DNA from: a virus
DNA length: 64,000 nt
Reading direction: 5' to 3' (one strand)
Virus record (IMG/VR): IMGVR_UViG_3300009506_000005
Span: 49,770 to 113,769 of that record
The position numbers and the translations under genes are program-made. The notes beneath the pieces are model-generated. The model was given only the letters and a program-made list of their open reading frames with translations. It did not search any database and was not told the origin of the DNA. Below are positions 8,253 through 16,088 of the stretch, piece by piece. Position 1 is the stretch's first letter; the number at the start of each line of letters is the position of its first letter.

Positions 8253-9463
8253 CTGATTCCAAATGCGTCACCCATCACCACGCTTGCGATTGCCGAGAGG
8301 CAAAGTTCGCGGAGCAGGAGTCCAGGTTGCGATCGATTCAGAACGCCATCCGCGCATTCGACCGCATCGGAGAGCCTGCCGGCGAGCAGGTGGCGTCACT
8401 TCTTTCCTCCATCCGAGATCTCTCCGGTGCAAGACCGCCCGGGCCAGTACTGTCTGAGGTGGAGAATCTCCAGGCTCGTTCCCGCACACTGGAGGTAATC
8501 GAGACCACGATGCGCATGTCCAGGTCCTGGCCGGACGGTCTATCGCTATCGGAGGCTATCGCCCAGGGACTGGATGAGCGGGATCGCGCGATCGCAAAAC
8601 TGGAGAGAGAACGGGAGAGACTGCGCAAGCTGCTCAGGGACAAGGCCGAGGGAGACCCCACCAACTACGCGGCCAAGGAGGCGGTAGTCCTCGCCGATCC
8701 AGACGCCGCCCACGCCGCGGTGATCAACGACCTCAGGCGGGAACTGGCCCGGGCCAACGAGGCGAACCGTGAGCTCGTTCAGGCCGCGGTGGACAACGAG
8801 ACGCTGATCCAGGGGATGAAGGCCGACCTCAAGCGCCAGGGTGAGTGCATCTCCGAGGTGGTGAAGTGGGGGAGGGGCGTGGATCTCTGGGGCAAGTCCC
8901 CGGACGTGCCTGCGGCCGAGGGTCTCAAGGACGCTCTTGCCATCGCCCTGACCCTGGACGGTGACCCTGTGGTCATGGCTGCTCTGAGTCCGGCCCGGTC
9001 CCTGGTCAATGACATCCTCCTGAGCGAGCGCAACCACTGGAAGGACCAGGCCGAGGCTCACAAGGACGGCGTGGACATCGAGCTGGATGCGCTCAACGAG
9101 CTCGGGCTGCGGACGCGGACCCACCACGTGGACGAGAGCGGCGGGTTCGTCTCCATCCTCCTGGACAACGCTGAGGTGGAGATCCGGACGGTGGACGAGA
9201 GGGACGCGGACCGGACGCGCTACAACGGGAAGCGTGAGGTGCTTATCACATGGTGGAACGAAGCGATCGGATCGAACGATGATCCCGAGCAGACCTACTG
9301 GTTCGGCGGCGACCCGAGCAACCCGAAGGATCACGAGTACAGGAGGGTGCCGCGTGCCGATGGAGACAAGTGCGATCGCTTCGTCTGCATCCACTGCGGG
9401 GCCGTGGCCTGGCACCATACCGCGGCGAGGCCATGTACGCGCCAGATGGAGGCAACACAATAA
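8249..9463 (+). CDS. Coiled-coil protein with terminal zinc-binding module
   Basis: The protein has 404 residues, starting at GTG 8249 (GTGA overlap). A CDCREAK start and long helical segments (residues about 15-180, with ERERERLRKLLRD) are followed by a beta-rich C-terminus ending in CIHCGAVAWHH and a last Cys. It resembles the preceding 819-residue protein in plan: helices followed by Cys/His modules. Function unknown. Confidence 0.7.
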   Translation: MTDSKCVTHHHACDCREAKFAEQESRLRSIQNAIRAFDRIGEPAGEQVASLLSSIRDLSGARPPGPVLSEVENLQARSRTLEVIETTMRMSRSWPDGLSLSEAIAQGLDERDRAIAKLERERERLRKLLRDKAEGDPTNYAAKEAVVLADPDAAHAAVINDLRRELARANEANRELVQAAVDNETLIQGMKADLKRQGECISEVVKWGRGVDLWGKSPDVPAAEGLKDALAIALTLDGDPVVMAALSPARSLVNDILLSERNHWKDQAEAHKDGVDIELDALNELGLRTRTHHVDESGGFVSILLDNAEVEIRTVDERDADRTRYNGKREVLITWWNEAIGSNDDPEQTYWFGGDPSNPKDHEYRRVPRADGDKCDRFVCIHCGAVAWHHTAARPCTRQMEATQ

Positions 9464-9735
9464 TCACGGGTATCATCGTCATCGGAATTCTCTCCGGCGC
9501 CATGCTCTTCCTCGTGGCCGAGAGCGAGCTCAGTATCGGGATGCGCCTCTTTGCCCTTGTCCTCATCGCCTGCTTCGCCTTGGCTGGGTCGTGGCTATCC
9601 TGGCGCTTCCTCCGCCCGGGCGCCGCCACCTACTCCTCAGCGACCCCCGATACCCCTCCCAGAGTCCCCCCTCCCTCCCAGTGCTGCCCATGCCCTGTCA
9701 CTGACACTCGCCCGCAGGGCGGGGGTTCCCCGTGA
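9433..9735 (+). CDS. Two-span membrane protein
   Basis: The 100-residue protein has two hydrophobic segments (about residues 10-28, IITGIIVIGILSGAMLFLV, and 37-55, LFALVLIACFALAGSWL) and a Pro/Cys-rich tail. The start is ATG 9433, inside the end of the previous gene. Size and topology would allow a holin role, but no endolysin lies nearby, so only membrane protein is claimed. Confidence 0.6.
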   Translation: MYAPDGGNTIITGIIVIGILSGAMLFLVAESELSIGMRLFALVLIACFALAGSWLSWRFLRPGAATYSSATPDTPPRVPPPSQCCPCPVTDTRPQGGGSP

Positions 9736-9917
9736 CGCCTTCCCTCATCGCCGCGGTGGTCTTCTGGACCTGCGCCGTCTTCTGTGGCTCGATGGCCCTG
9801 GTACGCGGTGGAGAGAAGCTCGCCCCGTTCGATCGCGCCCTGATCCCCACGTCCCTCGCCATCCTCAGCGCCGTCCTCTGGTATGTCATCGGGACGAAGG
9901 GCATCCCCCTGGAGTAG
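9732..9917 (+). CDS. Small two-span membrane protein
   Basis: The protein has 61 residues with two hydrophobic helices (SLIAAVVFWTCAVFCGSMAL and ALIPTSLAILSAVLWYVIG). It starts at GTG 9732 overlapping the previous stop, so the two membrane proteins are translationally coupled and may work together. Function unknown; a holin/antiholin-like pair is possible but unproven. Confidence 0.6.
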   Translation: MTPSLIAAVVFWTCAVFCGSMALVRGGEKLAPFDRALIPTSLAILSAVLWYVIGTKGIPLE

Positions 9918-10102
9918 CACGTACCGAATCAGATTGACGTCCCTACGCTCCCTCACCTTCCCCTCCAATCCCACTCCAACCAACGAACCTGTCGATATTC
10001 CTAGCCTTGTCATCCTGTCACCATGTCTTGCCATCTTGTCGCAGGTGTCTTGCCACTCTGGCGTCCTTGACACGACAGCCCCACATCGCTACCATCCTTC
10101 CC

Positions 10103-10909
10103 ATGGCAGGCAAGCGCAAACCACTGAAAACTCAACGCCGTAAGTGCGGACCCAAACCACCCGGCGAGGAGATCAACTACAAGTACATCGACCGACTCAT
10201 CGTCCATGGCGAAACCAGAGTAGACCCAACTACCAAAGAAAAAATGGTCACTTACCCCACATACAGGGAACTCGCCGCACGATTCGGAGTCTCGCATACC
10301 ACCATCTCCAACTACGCCAGACGACATAACTGTATAGAAAGACGCAAGAAAGCCATCCAGCGGGAGCACGAGAAGATTGACCAGACACTCGCTGAACTGA
10401 GGTCGGATGCCCGCGCCCTCTCGATCGAGGATGAGCTTCGCATGGTTGACAGTGCCCTCCTCGATGCCTGGACCCGGATCAAGGAGGGGGGGCTGAGAGT
10501 CGACTCCATCTCTGACCTCAACGTTGCGATAAGACTCAAGAAGTTCCTCATGGGTGACGTGGAGAGCCGCGTCGCCGTCCAGCATGGGATCGCCATCGAG
10601 GACATCCAGAAGCGGCACCAAGCTGCGGTGAAGCTGGCGAACACGGTCGCGGACGAGGCCGAGCAGGAGCGGGCCCGCCTCCTGGCTGGCGAGGTGGATG
10701 ACGCCCCCATCGACGTGGAGTTCACCGCAGAGGACAAGAAGCCCGAGGAGAGCTCGCCGGCCGAGGAGCCCGCAGGACCCCAGGAGAGCCACGAGGATGC
10801 GCCTGAGGAGCCGAATGAGGACGATCCCTTGGCCACCATCATGCGGCTGGAGAACGAGAGCACAGAGCAAGAGAGCGGCCCGAGGCCTCCTCTGGTAGCT
10901 GGGGCCTGA
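10103..10909 (+). CDS. HTH protein, candidate terminase small subunit
   Basis: The 268-residue protein starts at MAGKRKPL (ATG 10103); an upstream in-frame ATG at 10007 lies in a low-complexity leader and is less likely. Residues about 55-90 form a helix-turn-helix (TYRELAARFGVSHTTISNYA). The helical middle (DLNVAIRLKKFLMGDVESR) and a very acidic C-terminus follow. HTH plus oligomerisation helix plus acidic tail fits small terminases. It lies 18 kb from terL, however, so a regulatory DNA-binding protein is the main alternative. Confidence 0.6.
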   Translation: MAGKRKPLKTQRRKCGPKPPGEEINYKYIDRLIVHGETRVDPTTKEKMVTYPTYRELAARFGVSHTTISNYARRHNCIERRKKAIQREHEKIDQTLAELRSDARALSIEDELRMVDSALLDAWTRIKEGGLRVDSISDLNVAIRLKKFLMGDVESRVAVQHGIAIEDIQKRHQAAVKLANTVADEAEQERARLLAGEVDDAPIDVEFTAEDKKPEESSPAEEPAGPQESHEDAPEEPNEDDPLATIMRLENESTEQESGPRPPLVAGA

Positions 10910-10961
10910 ATTATATTAGGGCTCCTTAGGCCCTCACACCATCCGGTCATCGCATCAATCT

Positions 10962-11273
10962 GCCGAACGCTGAACAAGCTGGTCTCATCAAACCGCCGGC
11001 TGAGACCTGACCCGCCTGTGGATCGTTCGGCTGACCCCCCTCGCCAGCCTGGCCGATTGCCTACTTCACGTAATAGTGGCAATGGTTTCGGGGTGTGCTC
11101 GTATGATTCCGCGTAGTTACGAGAGAGCGTGGCCCCTGGATGCCAGGTACCCGTTGCCACTTTCGCTAGCTGGACCAGGGGCCGACGCCTACCGCAGAGG
11201 GCGACGACCCGTAAGATCCTGTAACCATTAATAAAACCCAAAATTTCAAAAATACTGTAATTCAGGGTAGGCG
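10962..11273 (+). ncRNA. Candidate structured RNA with long-range pairing
   Basis: Perfect complementary arms are GCCGAACG 10962-10969 with 11024-11031; GGTCTCA 10981-10987 with 11001-11007; GGCCCCTGG 11131-11139 with 11175-11183; and CGCCTACC 11186-11193 with 11266-11273. A fifth stem, 11075-11085 with 11151-11161, is 11 bp if one U-G wobble is allowed, which favours a + strand RNA over a DNA cruciform. That stem and the 11131/11175 stem interleave, so they form a pseudoknot or alternative folds. No promoter or known RNA family is recognised. Confidence 0.35.
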
Positions 11274-11306
11274 CATCCCCCTCCACACACTGGGTGGGAT
11301 CTGGTT

Positions 11307-11407
11307 CCTTTCCAGGGAAAGGCTAATGATAGTGGGTAGTTAGTGGGTTTACAGGGGGAGTGGGCGGTTTCTGGAACCTTTCCACGTTAGTCTAATGAAA
11401 ACGTGGA
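11307..11407. repeat. Two related hairpins with shared CTAATGA
   Basis: The first hairpin is CCTTTCC (11307-11313) with GGAAAGG (11316-11322), followed by CTAATGA. The second is TCCACGTT (11381-11388) with AACGTGGA (11400-11407), with CTAATGA in its loop. Both are preceded by CTGG-(T/A)-(T/A)-CCTTTCC. They look like two diverged copies of one element, about 75 bp apart. Role unknown. Confidence 0.4.
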
Positions 11408-11578
11408 GTTATGAGAATTCGCAAGGTTTCCAGTGGATTGTTGTTGGATGTGGGAGATGGTAGCGGAGAGTATCGATGTAAAGGAATGGGGCCGATGGAG
11501 GCTGTATTGTCAATCGAGGATGGTGTGTGATGGCGGTTTGTTGCTCACGTATGAGCGGCGAGGGCGGTTGTTGTTCAT

Positions 11579-11671
11579 GGATCGGGGTTTGATTTCACGA
11601 AAGGGCCTTTCTGTTTCACGGATCGGGGTTTCGTTTCAGGAATGGGGCTAGAATTTCACGGATCGAGGATT
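11579..11671 (+). repeat. Iteron-like direct repeats, 40-41-bp period
   Basis: GGATCGGGGTTT occurs at 11579-11590 and 11620-11631, and a two-mismatch copy GGATCGAGGATT occurs at 11660-11671. TTTCAC ends the first two units, just before the next GGATCG. The period, near four helical turns, would place bound proteins on one DNA face. This fits iterons of a replication origin or an operator array. Confidence 0.45.
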
Positions 11672-11858
11672 CTGAAAATCCGGGATCTTGGGGGTGGTGG
11701 GGATTTGAAGCTTGACGGAAAGAAAGTGGTGTGGATAGTGTCGGGGGTGAGCCGGTCTCCGGCGGGGTGCTTGGTCTTGGAGCTGCGATGCCCCCCCCCA
11801 CATCCACGCGAGACCATGTGCTGGAGGCCGGCGTTTTTTCTTGGTCCTGTTCCTCCTT

Positions 11859-11995
11859 CATTCAGTGGACTAGATCGCGGGATTCTTGGGTGGAGTAGTC
11901 CAGGGGCTTCGTGAGGCTGCGGAGAATGGGCGTGAGGGGGCGTTTGGGAGTGGACTAGTTGATGGGTAGGTAGTGCGTAGGTAGTCCACTGAATG
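11859..11995. repeat. 14-bp perfect inverted repeat with extra half-sites
   Basis: CATTCAGTGGACTA (11859-11872) is perfectly complementary to TAGTCCACTGAATG (11982-11995). The core AGTGGACTAG recurs in direct orientation at 11949-11958, and TAGTCCA recurs at 11896-11902. Four related sites in 137 bp suggest a protein-binding array or the ends of a former element. No gene lies between the arms. Confidence 0.45.
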
Positions 11996-12254
11996 CGATT
12001 GTGGGGAGGCTGGGAGGGGAACGGGGGCCCCGCCCGCGGGGCGGGCTCCTGGGGCTGGGAGCAGAGGGCTTGGTGGCCGGGCCCGGGGGGAGTGGATCCG
12101 CTTGGTGGCGGCGCCCGGAGCATGGGAGATCATCTGCTTCCGCTGGTCTTCGATCGCGCGCACGCGACTTGACCCCGCCCAGCTGTCGTGCGAGGATGGA
12201 TCCAGATGCCGGGATTGAGCATCGAGACAACCGAAAGGAGAAGGAGATGAAACG

Positions 12255-12635
12255 ATGAGAATCACTGCAAGGGCCCTCGCTGTGGTTGTGCTCCTGGCCG
12301 CGCTCGCGTTCTGCGTCGTGGCCTCCGCCGACCAGATCGAGATCACCAACCACGAGACGGAGATCGCCGCGGTGGACACCGACAACGTCAGCACCGCCCC
12401 GATCGAGGTCTTCAACGGAGGACATCCCCTCGTCTCCCACGTGGACGACGCCGGGCTGAGCGTGATCGTCTGCCATACGGACGGCCGAGCCGTGGCCACG
12501 GCACACGTAAGCGCGACCACTGAGGATGACTACTTGAAGGAACAAACATCAACACGGAAGTGGGTGAACGCTTGCTCTGGCGCTACTCTGCCACCGCGGC
12601 GTATCCCATTCATCGCTGGATTCGTGGGTGAGTGA
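12255..12635 (+). CDS. Small exported protein
   Basis: The 126-residue protein has a textbook signal peptide (MRITAR, hydrophobic core ALAVVVLLAALAFCVV, cleavage near ASA-DQ). The mature part of about 100 residues contains two cysteines (VIVCHTD, VNACSG) that could form a disulfide. The start at ATG 12255 follows GAAAGGAGAAGGAG. It is the only gene between the non-coding region and the - strand operon. Function unknown; a cell-envelope or superinfection role is possible. Confidence 0.7.
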   Translation: MRITARALAVVVLLAALAFCVVASADQIEITNHETEIAAVDTDNVSTAPIEVFNGGHPLVSHVDDAGLSVIVCHTDGRAVATAHVSATTEDDYLKEQTSTRKWVNACSGATLPPRRIPFIAGFVGE

Positions 12636-12682
12636 ACTCGTTCTTTCCTAGATTGATGCCCTGACCAGTCAGTACGATCCGA

Positions 12683-13249
12683 TCAATCCGAAAGACGTTT
12701 TTCAATGGCAAGGTCCAAAGTGGACAGGGCCCGGATCCGGTTGCGGAGAGACCGTTTCTTCTCGCGATCGTCCGTGGCCTCCAGCTCGGTGGAGAGATCG
12801 CTGATCACCGCGTTGAGCCAAGTGCACGCCCGCTCCCACTCCAGGCGGGGCATGGCGACGGAGATCAGCTGGGTGCGGCGCTCCTCGTCGTACACATCAT
12901 CCGCGCGATCCTTACCAATGTCCTGGCGCATGGCGAGTACCTCGCGGCCGAGGTCGGTGATCGCGTAGCCGTCTCCAGCCTGTGGAACGTGAACCAGGTT
13001 CCTCGTGATGAGCAGCGTCGAAACAGATGGCAGCTTGTTCCCCTCGGACATGGTGAGGAGATCCCCAATCATCTTGGCGTTGATCGTCTCGGCGAGCATG
13101 GCCACCTCCTGAGCGTGCTCCCCGTAGGCGGTCAGATTCCCGTCTCTCTTCGCCAGGCCGCGTCGCACGAGCTGAGACACTGCATCCGGGCTCGGCTTGA
13201 TGGTGGGATCCGTGAGACACTCGCGCTCCTCCTTCGTGAGCTTGATCAT
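12683..13249 (-). CDS. Winged-helix-like hypothetical protein
   Basis: The 188-residue protein begins MIKLTKEERECLTDP. It contains two repeats resembling winged-helix segments (AVSQLVRRGLAKRDGNLTAYGEH; STLLITRNLVHVPQAGDGYAITDLGREV) and a C-terminal helical bundle. Such domains are common in phage transcription regulators, but no exact family is recognised. It is the last gene of the - strand operon and overlaps its upstream neighbour by 4 bp. Confidence 0.65.
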   Translation of the reverse strand: MIKLTKEERECLTDPTIKPSPDAVSQLVRRGLAKRDGNLTAYGEHAQEVAMLAETINAKMIGDLLTMSEGNKLPSVSTLLITRNLVHVPQAGDGYAITDLGREVLAMRQDIGKDRADDVYDEERRTQLISVAMPRLEWERACTWLNAVISDLSTELEATDDREKKRSLRNRIRALSTLDLAIEKRLSD

Positions 13250-13905
13250 CGCCCCACCTTCTCGCGGAAGACGGCGACCTTCTTCCTGAGCTTGGCCTCG
13301 TACCGCGAAAGCTGCTCGATGGCCTTGCGAATTGGAGCGCGCTCCTCCCGCGGAACCAGCACGAGCTTCTCGGAGAAGAGGACCACGGCGCCGGCAAGCG
13401 CATCGGCCAGGGCACCCGCATCATCGATCCTCGGAGGTTCGAGGAGCTGGACGCGGCCGCGTTCCTCCATCTTTGGAACCTCTCCTGGTTCGTCGACAAG
13501 CAGCCCACGATCCACGGCCTCCCAGTACGTGACCAGGCCACGATCGCTGATCACGTTGCGCTTCTGGTTCCTGTCATACTTGATCAGCCGGTAGCCGCGG
13601 AGGATCATCCAGATGTCCGTCTTGACGAAACGCCTGGCCCATGTTTTCTCATCATCTGCGAGTATCTTGATAGCCTCGACAATCTTCTCACGGTTCTTCT
13701 TTTTTTCGAGCTCGTCCATGGCGCGGATCGCCTCGGTGCGCAGTTGCCCGGCAGATGTCCGATTCCATGATCGTCCATCTCCTTCCGGAGCCGATTCGAG
13801 CAGACCGAGATCGCGCAATTCGATCGCCGTATCCGCGCTTCCGGTGATGTCCCCGCGCAGCATGTCCCGCTGCTCGTCCGTGAGCTTGAGGGGCAGGCCG
13901 GTCAT
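13246..13905 (-). CDS. Winged-helix-like hypothetical protein
   Basis: The 219-residue protein has a plan similar to its downstream neighbour. It opens LKLTDEQRDMLRGD, has a segment DTAIELRDLGLLES...RTSAGQLRTEA and then a second wing-like unit (RDLGL, SDRGLVTYWEAVDRGLL). The last 70 residues are helical. The two genes may be diverged duplicates acting on DNA or protein partners. Function unknown. Confidence 0.6.
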   Translation of the reverse strand: MTGLPLKLTDEQRDMLRGDITGSADTAIELRDLGLLESAPEGDGRSWNRTSAGQLRTEAIRAMDELEKKKNREKIVEAIKILADDEKTWARRFVKTDIWMILRGYRLIKYDRNQKRNVISDRGLVTYWEAVDRGLLVDEPGEVPKMEERGRVQLLEPPRIDDAGALADALAGAVVLFSEKLVLVPREERAPIRKAIEQLSRYEAKLRKKVAVFREKVGR

Positions 13906-14144
13906 CTGGCCTTCCTCTTGGCCAGGGCCGCGGAAACTGTCTCCGCGATCCCCAGCGCCGTGAGCAGACGGTAGAGCCGCGGACGGTGGATGCCGAGCTC
14001 CTGGGCCAAGGCAACCAAGGTCGGCTGCTCGATGGACTCCACGGCTGCGAGAACCTCTTCCAGGGCCCGGGCCGCTACCCGGCGATCGAACTTGCTGCGG
14101 TTGTCCGTGAAGACGGAGATGGAGTTGGAGTTGGGGCCGGTCAT
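13902..14144 (-). CDS. Fis-type HTH protein
   Basis: The 80-residue protein ends in a Fis-like helix-turn-helix: ALEEVLAAVESIEQPTLVALAQELGIHRPRLYRLLTALGI. It starts at ATG 14144, within the end of its upstream neighbour (ATGA-type overlap). It is related in plan to the HTH protein at 23170-23439. A small DNA-binding regulator is likely. Confidence 0.65.
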   Translation of the reverse strand: MTGPNSNSISVFTDNRSKFDRRVAARALEEVLAAVESIEQPTLVALAQELGIHRPRLYRLLTALGIAETVSAALAKRKAR

Positions 14145-14512
14145 GATGTGCCCTCCTTGTCCAGGTGCTCGCGGAGGAGCTTGTTGATGCGGCGGGCCAT
14201 CCTGATCTTCCCCGTCTCGTAGGGATCCCGAGAGGTCCGCCCTTCGAGTGGCTCGGTCTCGGCCATCACCGCCTTGAGCGCAGCCCCGGTTCTTTCGAGC
14301 TCCTCGATGGCCGCCGGCACGCCCTCGGCGATCTTGTGCTTGCAGAAGCGCTGCGACAGCGTGTTGCACTGCTCCTCGTACTCGCGCAGGCGCATGATCT
14401 CCTTTCCCATGTCCTCGAACACGACGAGAACATGGTTGCAGGCCTTGTGGCCGCACTCCGAGCATTCGACAACCCACTCTCCTCCGACCTTCCTCGTTAT
14501 GATCTCAGGCAT
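14141..14512 (-). CDS. Cys/His-containing hypothetical protein
   Basis: The 123-residue protein starts MPEIITRK (ATG 14512) with GAAAGGAGG eight bases upstream, preferred over an earlier in-frame ATG. CSECGHKACNH near residue 17 gives a zinc-binding knuckle, and the rest is helical with further Cys (EEQCNTLSQRFCKHK). Function unknown. Confidence 0.65.
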   Translation of the reverse strand: MPEIITRKVGGEWVVECSECGHKACNHVLVVFEDMGKEIMRLREYEEQCNTLSQRFCKHKIAEGVPAAIEELERTGAALKAVMAETEPLEGRTSRDPYETGKIRMARRINKLLREHLDKEGTS

Positions 14513-14957
14513 GCGATTCCTCCTTTCTCGGCCCACGCATGACGGCCTTCTCCAGCTGTCTCATGAGGTCTTTCCCGCGCTCCCGCAGGTGCTGGTACCG
14601 GTGTTGATGTTTCTTGGCCTCCTCACAGACCTCACAGAGCTCCTCCGCCTCCATGTCAACCAGGCACGGGTCACGGCCACTATCCAAGCGGCACTCGTTG
14701 AGCAGCTCGTTCCGCTTGTTCTTCGACACGATCTTCTGGCGCCGGACCTGGACGAGTTCGATGGCGATCTCCTCGATCGTCTTGCCTCGCCTCGGTTCTG
14801 GCACCTTGGGCTCAAGCCAGTAGTGCCCTTCGTGAAAAGGGCACCGGATCGGATTCCTGTTCTCGGCCGCGATCTCTTTCCGCGTGATCGGCTCCTCGTA
14901 GACCTCTACGTCCAGCCAGATCTCACGCCCGCACTTCTGACAGATGAACGCTCTCAC
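14505..14957 (-). CDS. Zinc-ribbon hypothetical protein
   Basis: The 150-residue protein starts MRAFICQKCGREIWLDVEV, an N-terminal zinc knuckle with a further Cys-His at RCPFHEGHYW. The C-terminal half has CEVC near residue 108 within a helix. It overlaps the downstream gene by 8 bp. Function unknown. Confidence 0.65.
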   Translation of the reverse strand: MRAFICQKCGREIWLDVEVYEEPITRKEIAAENRNPIRCPFHEGHYWLEPKVPEPRRGKTIEEIAIELVQVRRQKIVSKNKRNELLNECRLDSGRDPCLVDMEAEELCEVCEEAKKHQHRYQHLRERGKDLMRQLEKAVMRGPRKEESHA

Positions 14958-14960
14958 CCA

Positions 14961-15299
14961 TCACCTTCCTTTCTTCCTTCTCGTGAACCCCGCAGTCTGT
15001 GAGTCCTCGCACATGAGCTCGCCAGCGGCGCAGCTAGCTGAGAAGCAGGCATCACAGACGAGCTCGCCTTCCTCCTCCCCATCTCCCTCGCACTCCGAGA
15101 TGAGACGGAGCAGGTCGTTGTAGCGGAACTCCACGCGCTCGGCGTGCTCCTTGCAGTTGCTCAGCCATTCCCTGGCCTTGATCGGATCCGGGTTGTCTCC
15201 GCGCAGGTGCACCTTCGCTGCGGAAGCCATCCTCGTCACGAGGTCCGCGTCAGACTGCAACTGGAACGCAGCCTCGGCCGCCAGCTCAAGCTTGGTCAT
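14961..15299 (-). CDS. Hypothetical protein with Cys cluster
   Basis: The 112-residue protein is mainly helical. It has a late Cys cluster (CDACFSASC, then C) and a short basic end, TRRKKGR. It overlaps the upstream gene by 14 bp. No family is recognised. Confidence 0.6.
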   Translation of the reverse strand: MTKLELAAEAAFQLQSDADLVTRMASAAKVHLRGDNPDPIKAREWLSNCKEHAERVEFRYNDLLRLISECEGDGEEEGELVCDACFSASCAAGELMCEDSQTAGFTRRKKGR

Positions 15300-15474
15300 C
15301 GTCTCCCTCCTCGATGGTGTAGACAGCGAAACTCGTGGGCGCCGCGTTGCCCATCTTCATACCCTCGATCGCGAGATCCACATCCACGTAGTTCCCCTCC
15401 AGCTTGGAGCGGAGCTCTTCCATGGTGATCTCCTCGCGGTCTCCGTTGTCTTTCCACGTGCGGATGATCTTCAT
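15286..15474 (-). CDS. Small hypothetical protein
   Basis: The 62-residue protein starts MKIIRTWKDNGDREEIT (ATG 15474) after an AAAGGAGATGAG SD. It contains MEELRSKLEGNY, which resembles MNDLCANLEGNM in the protein at 16265-16561, so the two may share a small domain. Function unknown. Confidence 0.6.
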   Translation of the reverse strand: MKIIRTWKDNGDREEITMEELRSKLEGNYVDVDLAIEGMKMGNAAPTSFAVYTIEEGDDDQA

Positions 15475-15815
15475 CTCATCTCCTTTCTTGATCGCTCCCG
15501 GCAATCCGGGCAGCGGTTCAGTAGTTCGGTCAGAGCTGCGCATCGATCGACACGGAACTCCAGATGCTCATTCGGAAGGTAGGAGAAATCAGGCTGGCTC
15601 AGAGGGCTCTCGTGGCGATGTCCACGGCGCAGCATCTCTGCGGCAAGCTCATCATGGCGCAGCTTGTACGATCCGGGCTCGATCTGGTTTCCCGCAACGC
15701 GGCCGGCGATGGAGTGGCGCTTGGCCCAGCTCGGCATGAACTTGTGGAGTTCGCCGTGCTCGCCGAGTAGGTGACGCTGGCAGAGGATACAGGGATCTGC
15801 CATCCACATTCTCAC
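15471..15815 (-). CDS. HNH-like/zinc-binding protein (tentative)
   Basis: The protein has about 114 residues from GTG 15815, chosen because it overlaps the upstream stop as GTGA; ATG 15809 is the alternative. Near the start is CILCQRHLLGEHGELHKFMPSWAKR, which resembles the CxxC...EH...PxW opening of some HNH/treble-clef proteins. A second pair, CPDC, ends the protein. The catalytic His cannot be assigned with confidence, so nuclease activity is only a suggestion. Confidence 0.5.
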   Translation of the reverse strand: MRMWMADPCILCQRHLLGEHGELHKFMPSWAKRHSIAGRVAGNQIEPGSYKLRHDELAAEMLRRGHRHESPLSQPDFSYLPNEHLEFRVDRCAALTELLNRCPDCRERSRKEMR

Positions 15816-16081
15816 GGGAGCACCTCGCAGTACTTGGGATCGATGGTAAACACGAAGTGCCGCCGCTCGTAGTCCGTGTCGCCCAAGTAATAGGACCAGC
15901 GGTTTTTCAGGTGGCGCGGGTTGTCGGCACACCGCGCACGGATGCGCAGCTTGCCGGACAGGGTGCATACGCTGAGCACCTCGCCGCGGGCCACGTTGTA
16001 GCCGGTGTTGGGGCAATCGACGCGCACCCAGTCACCGCGCTGCGGGATAGGTGATTCGAACAGTGGGAGGGTCTGGGTCAT
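15812..16081 (-). CDS. Hypothetical beta-rich protein
   Basis: The 89-residue protein starts MTQTLPLFESPIPQRGDWVRV (ATG 16081) after an AGGAGAG SD. Its composition suggests a small barrel (GDWVRVDCPNTGYNVARGEVLSV). Function unknown. Confidence 0.6.
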   Translation of the reverse strand: MTQTLPLFESPIPQRGDWVRVDCPNTGYNVARGEVLSVCTLSGKLRIRARCADNPRHLKNRWSYYLGDTDYERRHFVFTIDPKYCEVLP

Positions 16082-16088
16082 TTCTCTC

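Larger units (their letters stand above)
10910..12254 (+). other. 1.3-kb non-coding, structure-rich region
   Basis: No frame here has credible protein character on either strand. The + strand is G/T-rich in the middle part (11280-11760). The region holds nested inverted repeats (10962-11273), two hairpins sharing CTAATGA (11307-11407), 40-41-bp direct repeats (11579-11671), an inverted repeat with 14-bp arms (11859-11995) and a very GC-rich hairpin near 12027-12042. It could be a replication origin, packaging site or non-coding RNA locus. Confidence 0.5.

Noticed and set aside
9883-10143. 86-residue ORF overlapping the start of the HTH gene
   Set aside because: Ser/Pro/Thr-rich with no SD; overlaps the better supported frame at 10103-10909.
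10918-10934. Terminator after the candidate small terminase gene
   Set aside because: Only a 5-bp stem (AGGGC/GCCCT) and no T-run.
10960-11275. Group I intron or tmRNA
   Set aside because: No interrupted gene on both sides, no recognisable catalytic core, no tag reading frame.
11579-11671. CRISPR-like array
   Set aside because: Only two and a half imperfect 40-bp units, no constant repeat with unique spacers, no cas genes.
11433-11914. Short ORFs in the non-coding region
   Set aside because: Composition (Trp/Arg/Gly-rich, no SD, direct-repeat bases translated) does not look like protein.
12169-12197. Promoter TTGACC-N17-GAGGAT before the exported-protein gene
   Set aside because: The -10 match is too poor to call, though some promoter must lie nearby.
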